Below, piece after piece: positions 38,701 to 49,300 of a stretch of DNA of 60,000 nt. Each line of letters opens with the position of its first letter. Position 1 is the stretch's first letter. Both the position numbers and the translations under genes were made by a program. This DNA is from Tubiluchus corallicola. Taxonomy: Eukaryota > Priapulida > Priapulimorpha > Priapulimorphida > Tubiluchidae. The notes beneath the pieces are model-generated. The model saw nothing but the letters and a program-made list of their open reading frames with translations, was not told where the DNA came from and searched no databases. The stretch spans positions 786,501-846,500 of the forward strand of contig JAQGDQ010000006.1 of the NCBI GenBank assembly GCA_030141605.1, given 5' to 3'.

Positions 38701-39610
38701 AGTGAAATACTCTGCCTGCTGATGTTGCTTTTTGTTTTTACCGTTCACTGACAAATACAGTTAATGAAAAATCTAAGTTGTATTTCTCTTCCTATTTTTC
38801 CACAGACACCACTAAAATGACTTAACACCAGATATAATCCACATAAATACAAATAACATCTTAATTTTGGAAGATGCCAACCGGAACAGGAAGATATTTT
38901 TGCTATGAAAGCTGAAAAGAACCATAACATGGTCGACTAGCGACTGTAGAACAATTATTTCAAAATCAAATGCCTGTTCCTTGCTTAAGGTGCCAAAAAG
39001 CCACAATACTTACGACGAAATTCAGGATGCCAGTATACTTCATTCTTGCTTGAATGAGTTATAGAACCCTCTACAGCTTACTGTAAACACGTTACTATAA
39101 TCCATTAGTGCTACTTTTAAATGTAGCAAGCTCAGCTCCAGCCAAAAAATTTATTGGTACTACTGGTTCTTTGGACTCAAATGTTGAATGGAGAGCTCAT
39201 GGCTGCCTACTAAACTACTCTAAACACAAGGATTGAGGCCGCAACCTTTACATTCTGACACTTTCAATAACAAATGCATCCCACATTCATGTCTGAGCAA
39301 ATATTAAAAATATACCCTCAGTAACTTTGAAACATCCCATGCTTTACTAGTTTCCATGTTATAGTGCACTTTTCCCGGTTGCAAATTTTGTTGCGGTTCA
39401 GTGTGAATCCGTATTTCTTTAACGATAAATGCCATATCAGTTAAACCTCCTTCCCACACAGTACGCTTATAGATAAAGTTGATATGCTGCAATCTGTCTA
39501 TCTGCAAAATTTAAATTTAACAACTTTTCTTAATTAAGGCAGCCAACAAAAAGAAACAAATGAGATCTTATTAAGTTACAGGCAAGAATGTTTATGCAGA
39601 CATCAAGACA

Positions 39611-39692
<82 letters not shown>

Positions 39693-42600
39693 GATTTTGA
39701 TTTAAGTCTTTATTGTAAATTCTAAATTCTAAATAAATGTCCGAGAGCTTCCTAGACTTTGCTGCTATCTCTTGCCTTCACAGGAACAGCTATAATGTTT
39801 CAGATTTTTGTGTACTTAAAAAATTGAAAACTCAGAAAAAATGTGTAAGGAGATCATGCTTAAACTAGATGAGTTCTACTCCTGGGCACCAATCAGCAGG
39901 AATGGCCGTAAACAGTGGAGCTCACGTGCTATGATAAATGATAAAAAGTGGAGCCCACGTGCTGTGATAAATGATGACCAAATATTGAAATTCAGCAAAT
40001 CTTGAGGTGAAATTTCGAACAAATTTCTTGACAGAATTAAACACATATAATTGCAGCAGCATGGTTCATAGCTTTTAAAGTAAATTCTTAATATCATTAA
40101 TGCTTAATAATGATATTTTGCCTGTATGTTAGGTCATTCTCCTATTCGACTATCCAGGAAGAACAATAGACTTTGTGTAGTGAAAATGATTAAGGGCTAA
40201 AACGCAACAAATAGTGAACTGCCCCAAGCTTTGCACAATATTCATACTCTGAACTGCGGAACTACTGGGGAGTCACCTCATTTCCGCTTCCTGTGTTTGG
40301 TCAAAAGTCTCCGCTTTCTGTACCTTATAATTCTGAAACCTGTGTATCACCTTATCCATGATCTTTTACATGGTTATCTACAAATTATGATGCTTTCTCT
40401 AAAAACCATGTTTGTCAAACTAAGACTGATCCAAAGGTCACACTAGTTAAGATTGTGAAGGTCCTTAATCCAAATTTAGCACTGTTTCCACTAAACACCT
40501 TGCTTGGACTTCGAGTTTCTCCGAAGATAGCTTTAATCATGGATCGGATTCTGCTGATGCACATGTCTCATCGCAAACTGATGTTGATGTTGCCAATTCT
40601 CCTAAAATTGTTAGGCAAACTATTCCCGTGTAAGAGCACTATGGTTTCAATTGTGCCAACACTCCCCTCTGTCACTTTCGTTACATCCTACTTGTGAACA
40701 TAATTAAATGCCTAACTGGAATTATATGGTATAGACAATTCCACAAGAGACATAAACACCGCTTTCGTACCAAAAAGGGCCATACTATTTTTTCTCAATC
40801 GGAGCAAGCGTGACTCATCCCACCATATTACGGCCATATTATTGTGGCGTATTGCACTAATCTACTGCTAGTTGTTTGAGTGGGCGTAGTCTATCTTGGG
40901 ATATGTACTATATTAGCACTGCCTTTTCACTTAATTTTGGAAAATGTAAAGAAGTGCCAAATTTTGACCTACAACATTTTTTCACATTTATGCATTAATC
41001 CCATACGTGATAAAGTACTTGAATTTGACATTTAAACTACTTTTCAATTTAGATGGATGATTTTTATTAGATTAACGCAAAAACCTTAGGAAATCAATAC
41101 TTACAAGGTAATTGGTGGCAAACTGCACAGTTTTGTATCCCGTTTCTTCGAAGAACTTATAATCACCTACTAGTAATAAAGAGCAACGATTCTTTACTTC
41201 TTTAGCTTGTCTTTTGATCCTCTGATTCTTATACTCGACTTTGACTTTACCACTGTTTTGATGCATATCACTTTGGTGCTTTGCATTGGCAGTGTCAAAA
41301 TTCGACAAATATGATGAATTATGGTTCCCACAGAAACTATAAAATTAGACATTTAAATCACGAGTTTTGCAAACATTCTAAACTAAACACATGGTTCAAA
41401 TTAATTTTGAAGATATACGCATCTGTATGTGCATGCTCTACGATCTGCAAAATGTCTCTAGCTCGAGTAGTCAAAAATTTGCAAGGCTGAAGTCAAAATT
41501 TTGCATGTAAACTGGTTGTGACTTATAGAGACTACCAACAATGATTCTGAATAATAATAAATAATTTGCTAAACTTCCTAGAAAAAACAACTTTCAAATC
41601 AACTAAATTCCAAAGTTTTAAAAGTTCTATTTCTGTCTTGGACTGGAGTTATTAAAAAAAATTAATGCCAAAAGTAAATTTCTGATAATACCATGACTAT
41701 GATATGATAATTAGGCCACAAACATTAGTTCATTTAACATTTGTAATTTTTTGACGAATTTCACTTAAAAAAAAAAAGAACAACTGTATTTCAAATTTGG
41801 CACACAGAAGGTATAAAGAAAGGAAACCTTCACATCGCTCAGGGTTACTACTTAAATATTAATGAATTTGTGTAAAAATATAATACCAATTCGTTCTACA
41901 CAGAGTTTACAACATCTGGCAGAAATTATGCCATTATTTGAATTCAACGAAGTCTTCTAAAACAGATTTCCTATTTAGTGAAGCTTACAGAATTAACTAA
42001 AAGGTAGTGTTAAGTCATCAGCTGTGTGCATACGAAAATAAAATAATTTCCTGTTTACTGAAGCTATAGAATTAACCAAAAGACAGCAATTATGTAATCA
42101 AAAATGCAACATATGAGCTCTAGTACACCTGTTAATAAAGAAAGTTTTACCTATGAAACGTGCTGTTGTCATTTTGGTAAACGTTTTTAACATCAGTGCC
42201 TTTATATAACAGCAAAGTACTATTTGGTGCCGATGAATTATGTCTCCACATAGGCTAAAACAAACCAAAAAATAATTATGATGGGACAAGGGATTGGACA
42301 AGATACTAGTCATTGACTGTCAGTATAGAAACTACAAACTGCCAACTATTTGACTGCCAAAAATGAGTGTGAAATGTAGAAAGCCCGGTAATTATCCCGC
42401 CCCTGATAGGGGTTCTGGGAGTAAATTATGCCCCTAAATATATAATATAGATTTTTTGGAGTATCAAAATCAAATTATCAAAAAAACTGAGGAAAAAATA
42501 AAAGCAATTTTGGTACTTCTTGAGTACTGCTGAGCTTTCTTATGCTGTTAGTGCAGTTCACTATGTTTTATGTACAAATATGTTCTTCTGTACACATGGA

Positions 42601-45600
42601 AAAAACTCAATGGCACAGGTGTAATAGCCTTTAGTATAATGTACATCATGAGACTCATAAACACTAATTTATCATTGAGAGTAGTACTACTAATTACGTT
42701 GTGGTTGGTAGTGAAGGCAAAGGAAGTCAGGCGATTTCCAAACTTGCATGCGAAGTGGCAGAATGCATGAGAACTAAAATTTGAAGCATGTGCGCATGTG
42801 AAAGACTTAAAATGAGTACTGCCACATATCTAATAGGCGAGAGTTGGGAAGTCTTCAACGGTGAAAAGTAAGTTGCTAACTAAATGGTATAATAATACAT
42901 CCAATAAAATAATAAGCCAGTCACTTCACAGAAAGATTTTGTTTTTGCTATACCCCAACATGGTGCTGCCATTAATAAACTCAAAATGAAAGAAAGATCA
43001 AGATGATACATACATGCATGCATAAACTGTAAAAAACACAATTCCAACATAAAAAATTATACATGTGCCGGTCATCAGTAGCATTATTTAATAACATAAA
43101 ACAACCTTAACTACAGACATCTGAACCTCGTCATGATTTACAGACTTGTAACAGAAATTAATATGTAGTCAATGAAATTAGATGACTACAACCTACATGA
43201 AATGCCTGTAGCTCATCAGTATTTTACCTCAATAAAATATGATTGCTTGCGAGTTAGTATAGTGGCAGTGAAGCTTGTGTCATCTATGTGGGCTTGAACT
43301 GCAGAATGTTTCTCATCTGGTTAAACGTAAGAAAGAAACGCATTTCAGTGTGACGATTACAATTTTAGAAAAGACACTCTACAACATTAGATTTTTCAGT
43401 GCATAATTTTGCATGACTGGATTAAGTTTTAATTCATTAAGCAGACATAACTGATTACTTACTTCACTTAAATTCTATACAAAAACAAACTGGATCTGTA
43501 ATGTTATCATAATATTATGTGGAATCGAGGTGCAACATCAAACACAATTGACAATCACATGAACGTTTTTTCTTATTTATTTCATTGCCGTTTCCTGGAA
43601 TATGAAGCTAAGACAAATGCCAGTTTTTTTAGCACTAGCTGACATGCATGCTATTCATGAAAAAATATTTGTTGAATGACCAACAAAATCAAATAGAATT
43701 ACCTAATGCATAAAAATGTAAAATCAAGAGGCTCAAAGCACAAGAAAACCCTCCACTTACATAAAGCTTAAAAAATTCGTCTGGAAATTTTATACCACTT
43801 ACATACTACCTTTTTGTATGCATGGCTTGCATCAGCATAACGCTGCATAAAACGTGTAAATTTAAACTCCTGCGATGACCGTTAGGCGCAGCCATTTTAA
43901 TGGTAAGTCATTTGAAATAAGTTTTGATAACATTAAATAAAGTTTGAAAAAATAATCAGACCATTCGTAGCATACATGTTGCTAATTAAGTAAAATTTTG
44001 AATTACTGAATCTTGTCAATAAGATTAAAAATACATTTCTGGCTAATGAGTGGCGCATGAGTCAGCAACATTTTACCAATAGGCACAAACATCTTAAATT
44101 ATTAGTCTAGTTACATAAGCCTTTCCTTCAGGTAAATGAAATGCTAAGTAATATATATTTACATGGAAAGTTTTTTGGGTCATAATTTAACATTGCCATT
44201 TCTTCCTCTGAAATTCCTTTCAACGTGAATATGATATGTGCATTAAGTTGCTGTAAAGTAGTATAATTTTTTAAGGCGATTTTTCTGAAAGCTACTTCAG
44301 GTGCCCCTTTTCTTGTCCTTTAAGCAAAATGTACTATGAACCGGCGCATGTCTTACTCCATAAAATGCAGTGATTAGACTGTGATCAGTCCTGGTTCGAG
44401 TGAAAAAACTCTTATTATAAAATGTTAATATTTTTACTAACCTATAACATGGCCAGAGTAGAACTTTTCCCAGTCAACATATACCGGTTTTCTTTTCCCA
44501 CGTCCGTCAATTGCATATGCTCTAAACTCTTGAGCGAACAGTCCTGTCGTTGGCTGCAAACGTAATCTGAAGGTTCTATCTCATAACCGATGAAAACAAA
44601 ATGTGTTAATCCTCGACTCGGACATTTAGATTTTTAGATGCTTCACAAATGATAATAAAAAGTTCGGCAATATAGTAAATTTCTCAAAATTTTGAAAATT
44701 TTGAAATGAAATTTCACTATTAAGCAAGTTTCAGTAAACAAGAATTACATAGGGTTTGTAAGTGGTTCTTCCATTGCCAGACAATTTAAAGCTCTGTGCA
44801 ATTGAAAAATACAATTTATTTAATAGCACAATGGCAGCCTGGCACATTACCAACAATAGCTAAGTATAACTCCATGGGTCGATGGTTCTTTCTACATTTT
44901 TACAAAGTTACTAGAACATTTAAAAAGACATAGTTTTAAGTCATTCAATTAAGCTATAGGCATTCACAAGAAGCTACCCATTTAGAGATGGAAGTATAGT
45001 ACACTTAACTTGGCCAACTTCTCTAAAGCTTTTGGCATTTTTACAAAATGAATGAAATGCTTAAATGGCAATAAGTTTAAGTTGTTTAATTTCAAGATCA
45101 TGCGTGGGTCACTGCAGACAAAATGTAATGCTTGTTAAGAGTTACATGACTGATGTGTTGAATGGATTTGAAAATAGTCAGACTCAAGCACGGATGTGCA
45201 CTTTTAGTGCATGACTAAATGATCATTTGTGAAAAAAATTTACAAAAACCAGTATATATATATACCTCCCAAGACCACTAAATTTTAGTTCTTTTATGTG
45301 ATCACCCTTTCCTTTTGTTCCTCTCTTCTTAATGTTGTGTATTATAGATGACATGTCAAATGTTTCATAGTATTTAAGACTGTCAGAGATTCCTAAATAA
45401 AAGTAGTCATTTAGATAATGTAGTTAACAGCACTTATTTATTTCCACCAGAGCTCTTAAAAAATAACAAATAGGTTTATTATTCTAAAATATATTCAGCA
45501 GGTTCGAATAAGAATTTATAGAATTAGACTTAATAGACTCATTAGACTGTTTTTAATTATTGCAAGGAGTCTGAAAGTCATGGCTTTAGTCAGTAACAGT

Positions 45601-46268
45601 TTTAATACGCAACAGTTTAGAAGTAACATAGGGAAAAATATCACAATGTTTGTGCTGTGAATAAATTTGTGACACACATTCCTATTATTTTCCGTTTTTA
45701 TGAAGCACTGGATATTTTGGAAAGTAAATGCTCTCATATTTTAACGATGTAAAAACAGTAGGTATCTTCTTCTGCTTCATTCATTTTATAATCTACACAT
45801 AAAACACTGAATTAAGGTGAAAAACAAGAAAGTGCAAAGCCAGTTGACTTGTTTTAATAGTAAATATTACTGTATAAATTTAGTGCATGACATATGTATA
45901 ATAAGCAACGATTCTTAAAAAATATTAGCTAGTGAGTCATTAAAAATTTAATAAACAAAAATAAAAAAAATAGGCGCAACACTAAATTTTATTGGTACCC
46001 AAATGTCTCGCGCCTCAAACAGGCTGGCAGACGGGTCACTGCTTCAAAAATTATTTGCAAAATAACAAATAGGCGTTATTAACAAGTTACACAATATTTA
46101 TGCAAATACACTTGTGCTTAGTGCAACTGGTTCAAGTGGCAATTAAAATAACTGAATTGTATAGCCTAGGAATAAAGGAATTTTTAAATAATTACCGGTC
46201 GCATTACCAAGAAAGATCACACAAGCAAATACCACAATAGAATAAGAACTTAACTTGACAGTATCCAT
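23379..46268 (-). CDS. ADAM17: ADAM17/TACE-like membrane metalloprotease, complete, 16 exons
   Basis: Exons (minus strand): 46268-46196, 45392-45266, 44575-44442, 43316-43228, 42254-42151, 41336-41105, 39501-39316, 36437-36299, 35755-35645, 35013-34822, 31778-31643, 30018-29774, 29321-29170, 26269-26191, 24622-24480, 23717-23379. Sum 2481 nt = 826 residues plus TAA, all GT/AG. Layout: signal peptide (1-24), prodomain (to 218) ending in the furin site RIKR, catalytic domain with zinc motif [11 protein letters not shown] (398-408) and Met-turn region FVMHQYAV, disintegrin-like and membrane-proximal cysteine-rich part with CxxC (C-M-H-C), a juxtamembrane helix, one TM segment (about 675-695, DNIVGSIVIFSLILWIPAS), and an about 125-residue acidic/proline-containing tail. 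All catalytic residues are present, so the enzyme is expected to be active as a cell-surface sheddase. Human ADAM17 is 824 residues. A second paralogue follows upstream. Confidence 0.93.
24912..24969. repeat. Tandem duplication, 29-bp unit x2
   Basis: CAAATATAATGTACCCACTA plus ATATTCATA occurs twice back to back with no differences, in an intron of ADAM17-like gene 1. Identity suggests a recent slippage or assembly event. Confidence 0.95.
26640..27800 (-). mobile_element. Degenerate LINE reverse transcriptase (RT core and C-terminal part)
   Basis: On the minus strand with frame breaks: DLSKAFNTVNHVLLDKLFHY (RT block 2 pattern), then GPLLSLISINDLQ, then QFVDYASIF where the catalytic F/Y-A-D-D box has become V-D-Y-A, then WLMINKWALNSTKT, then a C-terminal part HLITFYNCLVLPYLTYC. 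The broken catalytic box and stops show it is dead. It lies in an intron of ADAM17-like gene 1, same strand. Confidence 0.75.
29459..29549 (+). repeat. About 85-bp dispersed repeat, copy A
   Basis: GCATAATCTGCTTATAACAA...AGTCTCCTTACAGCCAATTG, with a diverged opposite-strand copy at about 55421-55515. Inside, CTTATAACaAG and the right-hand CTxxTTAxAGcC are roughly inverted, suggesting a small foldback/MITE. In an intron of ADAM17-like gene 1. Confidence 0.5.
29774..30018 (-). CDS. ADAM17: ADAM17-like gene 1, disintegrin-like exon
   Basis: Cys-rich: SDQNSPCCKNC, CQKA, CESDAICNG, AECPDPG, CFNQGQCWNGQCLSFC. The spacing is that of the ADAM17/ADAM10 disintegrin domain; there is no RGD. Confidence 0.9.
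30955..31519. mobile_element. ATCGAT/CGATAC-rich hAT-like element fragment
   Basis: Left part carries ATTATCGA, TTATCGTATCGATA blocks; right part ends ATATCGCCAAATTTGTATCATTTAACATCCCTA, typical of hAT-type ends (inverse TAGGGATGTTAAA). A matching left terminus was not found, so it is probably truncated. In an intron of ADAM17-like gene 1. Confidence 0.4.
33097..33769. mobile_element. hAT-like MITE with 8-bp target duplication
   Basis: Terminal inverted repeats TAGGCCTG...CAGGCCTA are flanked by GTTAGAAT (33089-33096) and ATTAGAAT (33770-33777), an 8-bp duplication with one mismatch, as hAT transposons make. Internal sequence has paired CGATAC/GTATCG and TATCATGATACG palindromic blocks near both ends. 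No transposase seen. In the intron after the zinc-site exon of ADAM17-like gene 1. Confidence 0.65.
33926..34786 (+). mobile_element. Internally deleted pogo/Tigger-like element with HTH remnant
   Basis: Perfect 23-bp terminal inverted repeats (CAGTCTAGCCTCGTTATCTC...). Flank is TA on the left (33924-33925) and CA on the right, consistent with a mutated TA duplication. Subterminal repeats of the type CTCGTTATxxCGCCAxxCTCG lie inside both ends. At 34357-34488 a plus-strand open frame of 43 residues reads MMSLKRKLFCLNPEQKKEIC...QEIATVF, the pattern of a pogo/CENP-B N-terminal helix-turn-helix, then stops. The catalytic region is absent. Confidence 0.8.
34822..35013 (-). CDS. ADAM17: ADAM17-like gene 1, zinc-site exon
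   Basis: The preceding exon ends in VIVTAH plus one base, and this one starts [11 protein letters not shown], so the HExxHxxGxxH zinc motif is split by a phase-1 intron between H398 and E399. The exon is 192 nt, exactly as in the neighbouring paralogue. It continues through a Met-turn-like FVMHQYAV to TGKVLQ-type sequence. A pogo-like element ends 36 bp beyond its donor site. Confidence 0.93.
36921..37086. mobile_element. Short TIR element (about 165 bp)
   Basis: Left GGTACTCTGTGGCATAGCTA and right TGGCTACGCCACTGCAAGTACC are imperfect inverted repeats; the C-x-GTGGCxTAGCCA end recurs in many animal MITEs. No coding content. In an intron of ADAM17-like gene 1. Confidence 0.45.
37300..37710 (-). 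pseudogene. Ty3/gypsy-like gag fragment, frameshifted
   Basis: Minus-strand frames give YFLPKKNRQHAWYQFLKM...GDSMTAYAACLR, then in shifted frames ACDCDFG and KKVLEQLITSLDVENLVKRA. This is the order seen in the capsid region of retrotransposon Gag (F-x-x-R/K...D-S-x-x-x-Y...A-C-x-F-G...LL/LT-LE...A). Stops and frameshifts interrupt it. No protease, RT or LTR found nearby. Confidence 0.5.
37738..37957. repeat. Inverted repeat, about 40-bp arms, about 130-bp loop
   Basis: ACATTTAGGAAATTACATAG...GGTGATTCT (about 37741-37780) is matched in reverse complement by 37912-37953 with very few differences. A short TA-dinucleotide run (37718-37740) abuts the left arm. A foldback/MITE-like structure in an intron. 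Confidence 0.8.
39614..39689. repeat. (GA)n microsatellite
   Basis: Pure GA dinucleotides, 38 units, in the intron 5' to... that follows the exon at 39316-39501 on its upstream side (ADAM17-like gene 1). Likely polymorphic. Confidence 0.97.
40200..40760 (+). other. Possible decayed retroelement coding remnant
   Basis: A GC-richer intronic patch has long open stretches in several plus frames with coding-like composition (for example DPKVTLVKIVKVLNPNLALF, and in another frame SDSADAHVSSQTDVDVANSP). I recognise no family. A frameshifted ORF1-like remnant is one option. Confidence 0.2.
41105..41336 (-). CDS. ADAM17: ADAM17-like gene 1, exon 6: end of prodomain and furin site
   Basis: Encodes SFCGNHNSSYL (a cysteine at residue 178 in the position of the prodomain cysteine-switch region), then NQRIKRQAKEV with the R-x-K-R furin cleavage site ending at residue 218, then the start of the catalytic domain (RCSLLLVGDYKFF). 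In human ADAM17 the equivalent site is RVKR at 211-214. Confidence 0.9.
46196..46268 (-). CDS. ADAM17: ADAM17-like gene 1, exon 1: start and signal peptide
   Basis: The ATG at 46268-46266 begins MDTVKLSSYSIVVFACVIFL, a short basic start then a hydrophobic core with small residues before the exon end: a standard secretion signal. The exon ends in phase 1 (ACCG|GTAATT). Confidence 0.88.
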
Positions 46269-46318
46269 CGTATACAATTAATATATTTAAAGCTGTATAA
46301 TTATTTGAATGCCAGGAG

Positions 46319-46357
46319 CACGTGTCACCAGTCACGTGTTTTTAAAACGCGCCAAAA
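46319..46357 (-). promoter_or_regulatory. Paired CACGTG boxes and E2F-like site upstream of ADAM17-like gene 1
   Basis: Two CACGTG palindromes (46319-46324 and 46333-46338) are 14 bp apart, about 50-70 bp upstream of the start codon, followed by CGCGCCAAAA (46348-46357; reverse TTTTGGCGCG, an E2F-type site). bHLH and E2F factors bind such sequences; regulation here is inference. Confidence 0.35.
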
Positions 46358-46399
46358 TTAGCCACGCCTTTACATGTTACCATGACGCCGGAACATACG

Positions 46400-49300
46400 G
46401 TTCGCCAAAAAGTGACCCATAGCAATGTAGTGAATGTACACAACATGGAAAATACATGTACATACTACGTAGCGAAATTCTTATGTATGGATTAGGCAGT
46501 AGCCCCTGTCATGATCTGTTAACTGGCTATGGCCACAATTAGGATCGCAACCAATTTTCCCCACTAGATATTATTGAGCTCAATAATCTTATCATTCAAC
46601 TAAGGGGAAACCTGCTCATTATAACCCACATCTACACATAACTAAAGTACTTCTTTAACCTCGCCTGCAATATAAAATAATCTTTCATTTCACATAATTA
46701 TGGCATGTAAATGTTTTTAAGAAAAAGTATGGACAAGTATTGTATAAGCCTGTAGTGCAGTGAAGGTTAAAGAAGAATGTCTACATGCAATAATGCTGCA
46801 ATGAATATTTTATGTATAGTTGCCAGTTTGACACCACGTTGAAATATTTGATGATATTTTGTGATTAGAATGATGATTGAGATCTGAATCTGTCCTGAAG
46901 TAACTGTAACTATTATCCAATGTTAATAGAGACTATTAATTTTTGTTGTTATCTTGATATGCGATGTGTGCTTTTATGTGCATATTTTTACTTAATTTTC
47001 TTTCTTACACTAATAAATGAATTTTGCAAAATGCTCTAGCTGGCCATTTAACTCAATATCATAGGATCATACCTATGTGTCCTTTTTATGTATTAGATTT
47101 TCTAATGCCTTTGCAGCTCAATTGAAGACCATCGCAAAAGCAATGCAACTATACAAAAATCTATAATGTGCAACATTTCAAAAGCTATGTAACTTGTCAG
47201 TAATTCTTTGCTGGGAATCATACACTAAAATTGCTTAACAATTAACAGTCCAGGTTGCAGCTAGTATGTATGAAAATGCATTTTACTTTTACTGTGGGGT
47301 TTCATTACTTTTACTGTGAAATTTCTTCATTTATCACAACCTGAATGAAGTCTTTTAAAAAGAAGATCTGGCATTAGCACAAGCTATAGTGCTGTAGTTA
47401 TTAGTTATAGAGCTTCATAATTTGTATCTCAATTATTTTTATTGCTAGTAATTTTTTATCCCCTTCTTTTGAGGCTATAATGTCATACATTGTAATTCAT
47501 TAACACATTTCCTTTTCACCATTTCATACTCATGGTAACGTAGGGAACGTAGAATGAAATAATTTAAAGATCCATGACTTTAAAGGCAGCAGAAAAGAAG
47601 AAACGAAAAATGAAGCTTTTGATGTTAGTTACACGAAATAACGCAAACTGTATGCTAGGGCATAATAGTTGCACATTCATGGCACATAGCTATATATGTT
47701 CACCATTACCCACACAGCAACACCAGAACAATCTAAAGATTTCATGATTTCGTACAAGTGAACGTAAACATCCAGATCTGTATTATCAGTTATTGAAGTA
47801 ATAGAAATATTTGTGACGTCTTTTAATAAGGAAAAAGTAGTGCACATAAATTGTGTTGCCATAGGGAAATTTCTTACATAACCTCGAAAAAGAGACCATA
47901 ATATATGAGGTGAAATATGCCAAATATATCTTAATTACCATTACGCAAGCCTGACGAACTATACCAAAAAAATTCCACTTGACAGCTGTCCCAGCAGTCT
48001 TGAATTGGCCACTTCTTAGCTAATTATTGCTAGATCAGTAGTTGCTCATACTTTATGCCACGGATATAAAAGTAAAAGAATATAATTACAACTCTAATAA
48101 ATACAGAAATACATATATGTATCAATGCATAAATGCACATTTTATTGCATTTACTAAATCAGTTAATGAGACTTGAAAAGTTACTTAACACGAAACAATG
48201 TTAAAAATAAGCAGAATGTAAACAAAGATTGAGACATTCATTTTTAATTTTCATACTTCAAGAATACATGTATTATACATTAGTTGAAAAAGACAACGTT
48301 TTAGCAAATTACATAGCATGCTTTACTGTGTTCCAAACTTACATTCCTACATATACACCATCACATAATTTATGTACACGATTGTGCTAAAAATTCCTAA
48401 GAGATCGAACTCAATTTCTCACTGTTTTACTGGAATTTTTTCGCCAAACCTGATCAACAGAAACAAAAATAAAATTTAAAGCTCATAAAATCTATACAGT
48501 TCTTTCCTTGCTTTGAAACCACAGAGCTATAACAATTAGAAGCTCCTATTGGTTATAAGTACACACTCAAATTTTAGTCCTAATGCTACCAAGCAACAGT
48601 TTAATACACAATGTAATATGACAATAATTTATCCTATCCAAATGGATAAACATTAAATCGTAATAATAGGTCACGTATCGTTTATCTGCCCTACTTCCAG
48701 AATTTGCATCGGTATGAATGAAAAAACGTATATCTTATTACAGCAAATAATTAGTAATATCACAGCATATCAGTAATGACACACGTTTAACTATGTGCTA
48801 ACACAGTAGAAAAAAATAGCACCAAGTCACTAAAAACTACATTATTATTATAGGTTAGAGAGTAGGTTTACAATGGAAAGAAAAATGAATTGTGACAATT
48901 AGTAAACTAAATGTGTAAAAGCATCTTAATTACCTACTTGCAAAAGCATTTTGTTCAAATATGCAGATTACAGACCCTATACAAAAGATTACAAATTAGT
49001 ATCACAAGTTATCCACCTTCACATTTTCTATCATACACTACAGTGCACATTTATATTATTATCATCAGACAAATTGTTTGATCTGTTTGTGTGCTAAACA
49101 TAAACAATTACAAACTAGTATCACAAGTTAATTACTACTTTTTAATCCTGAACCACCACACCAACTGTGAGCATCTACTATGACAGTATTAATTACTAAA
49201 ATATTTAATTTTTGCATTGTACACCTAAGACCTATGTTTAAATATATACATTTTATATATATTGTATACTCTGTTTATTGCACATTCTGCATTTTATCTA

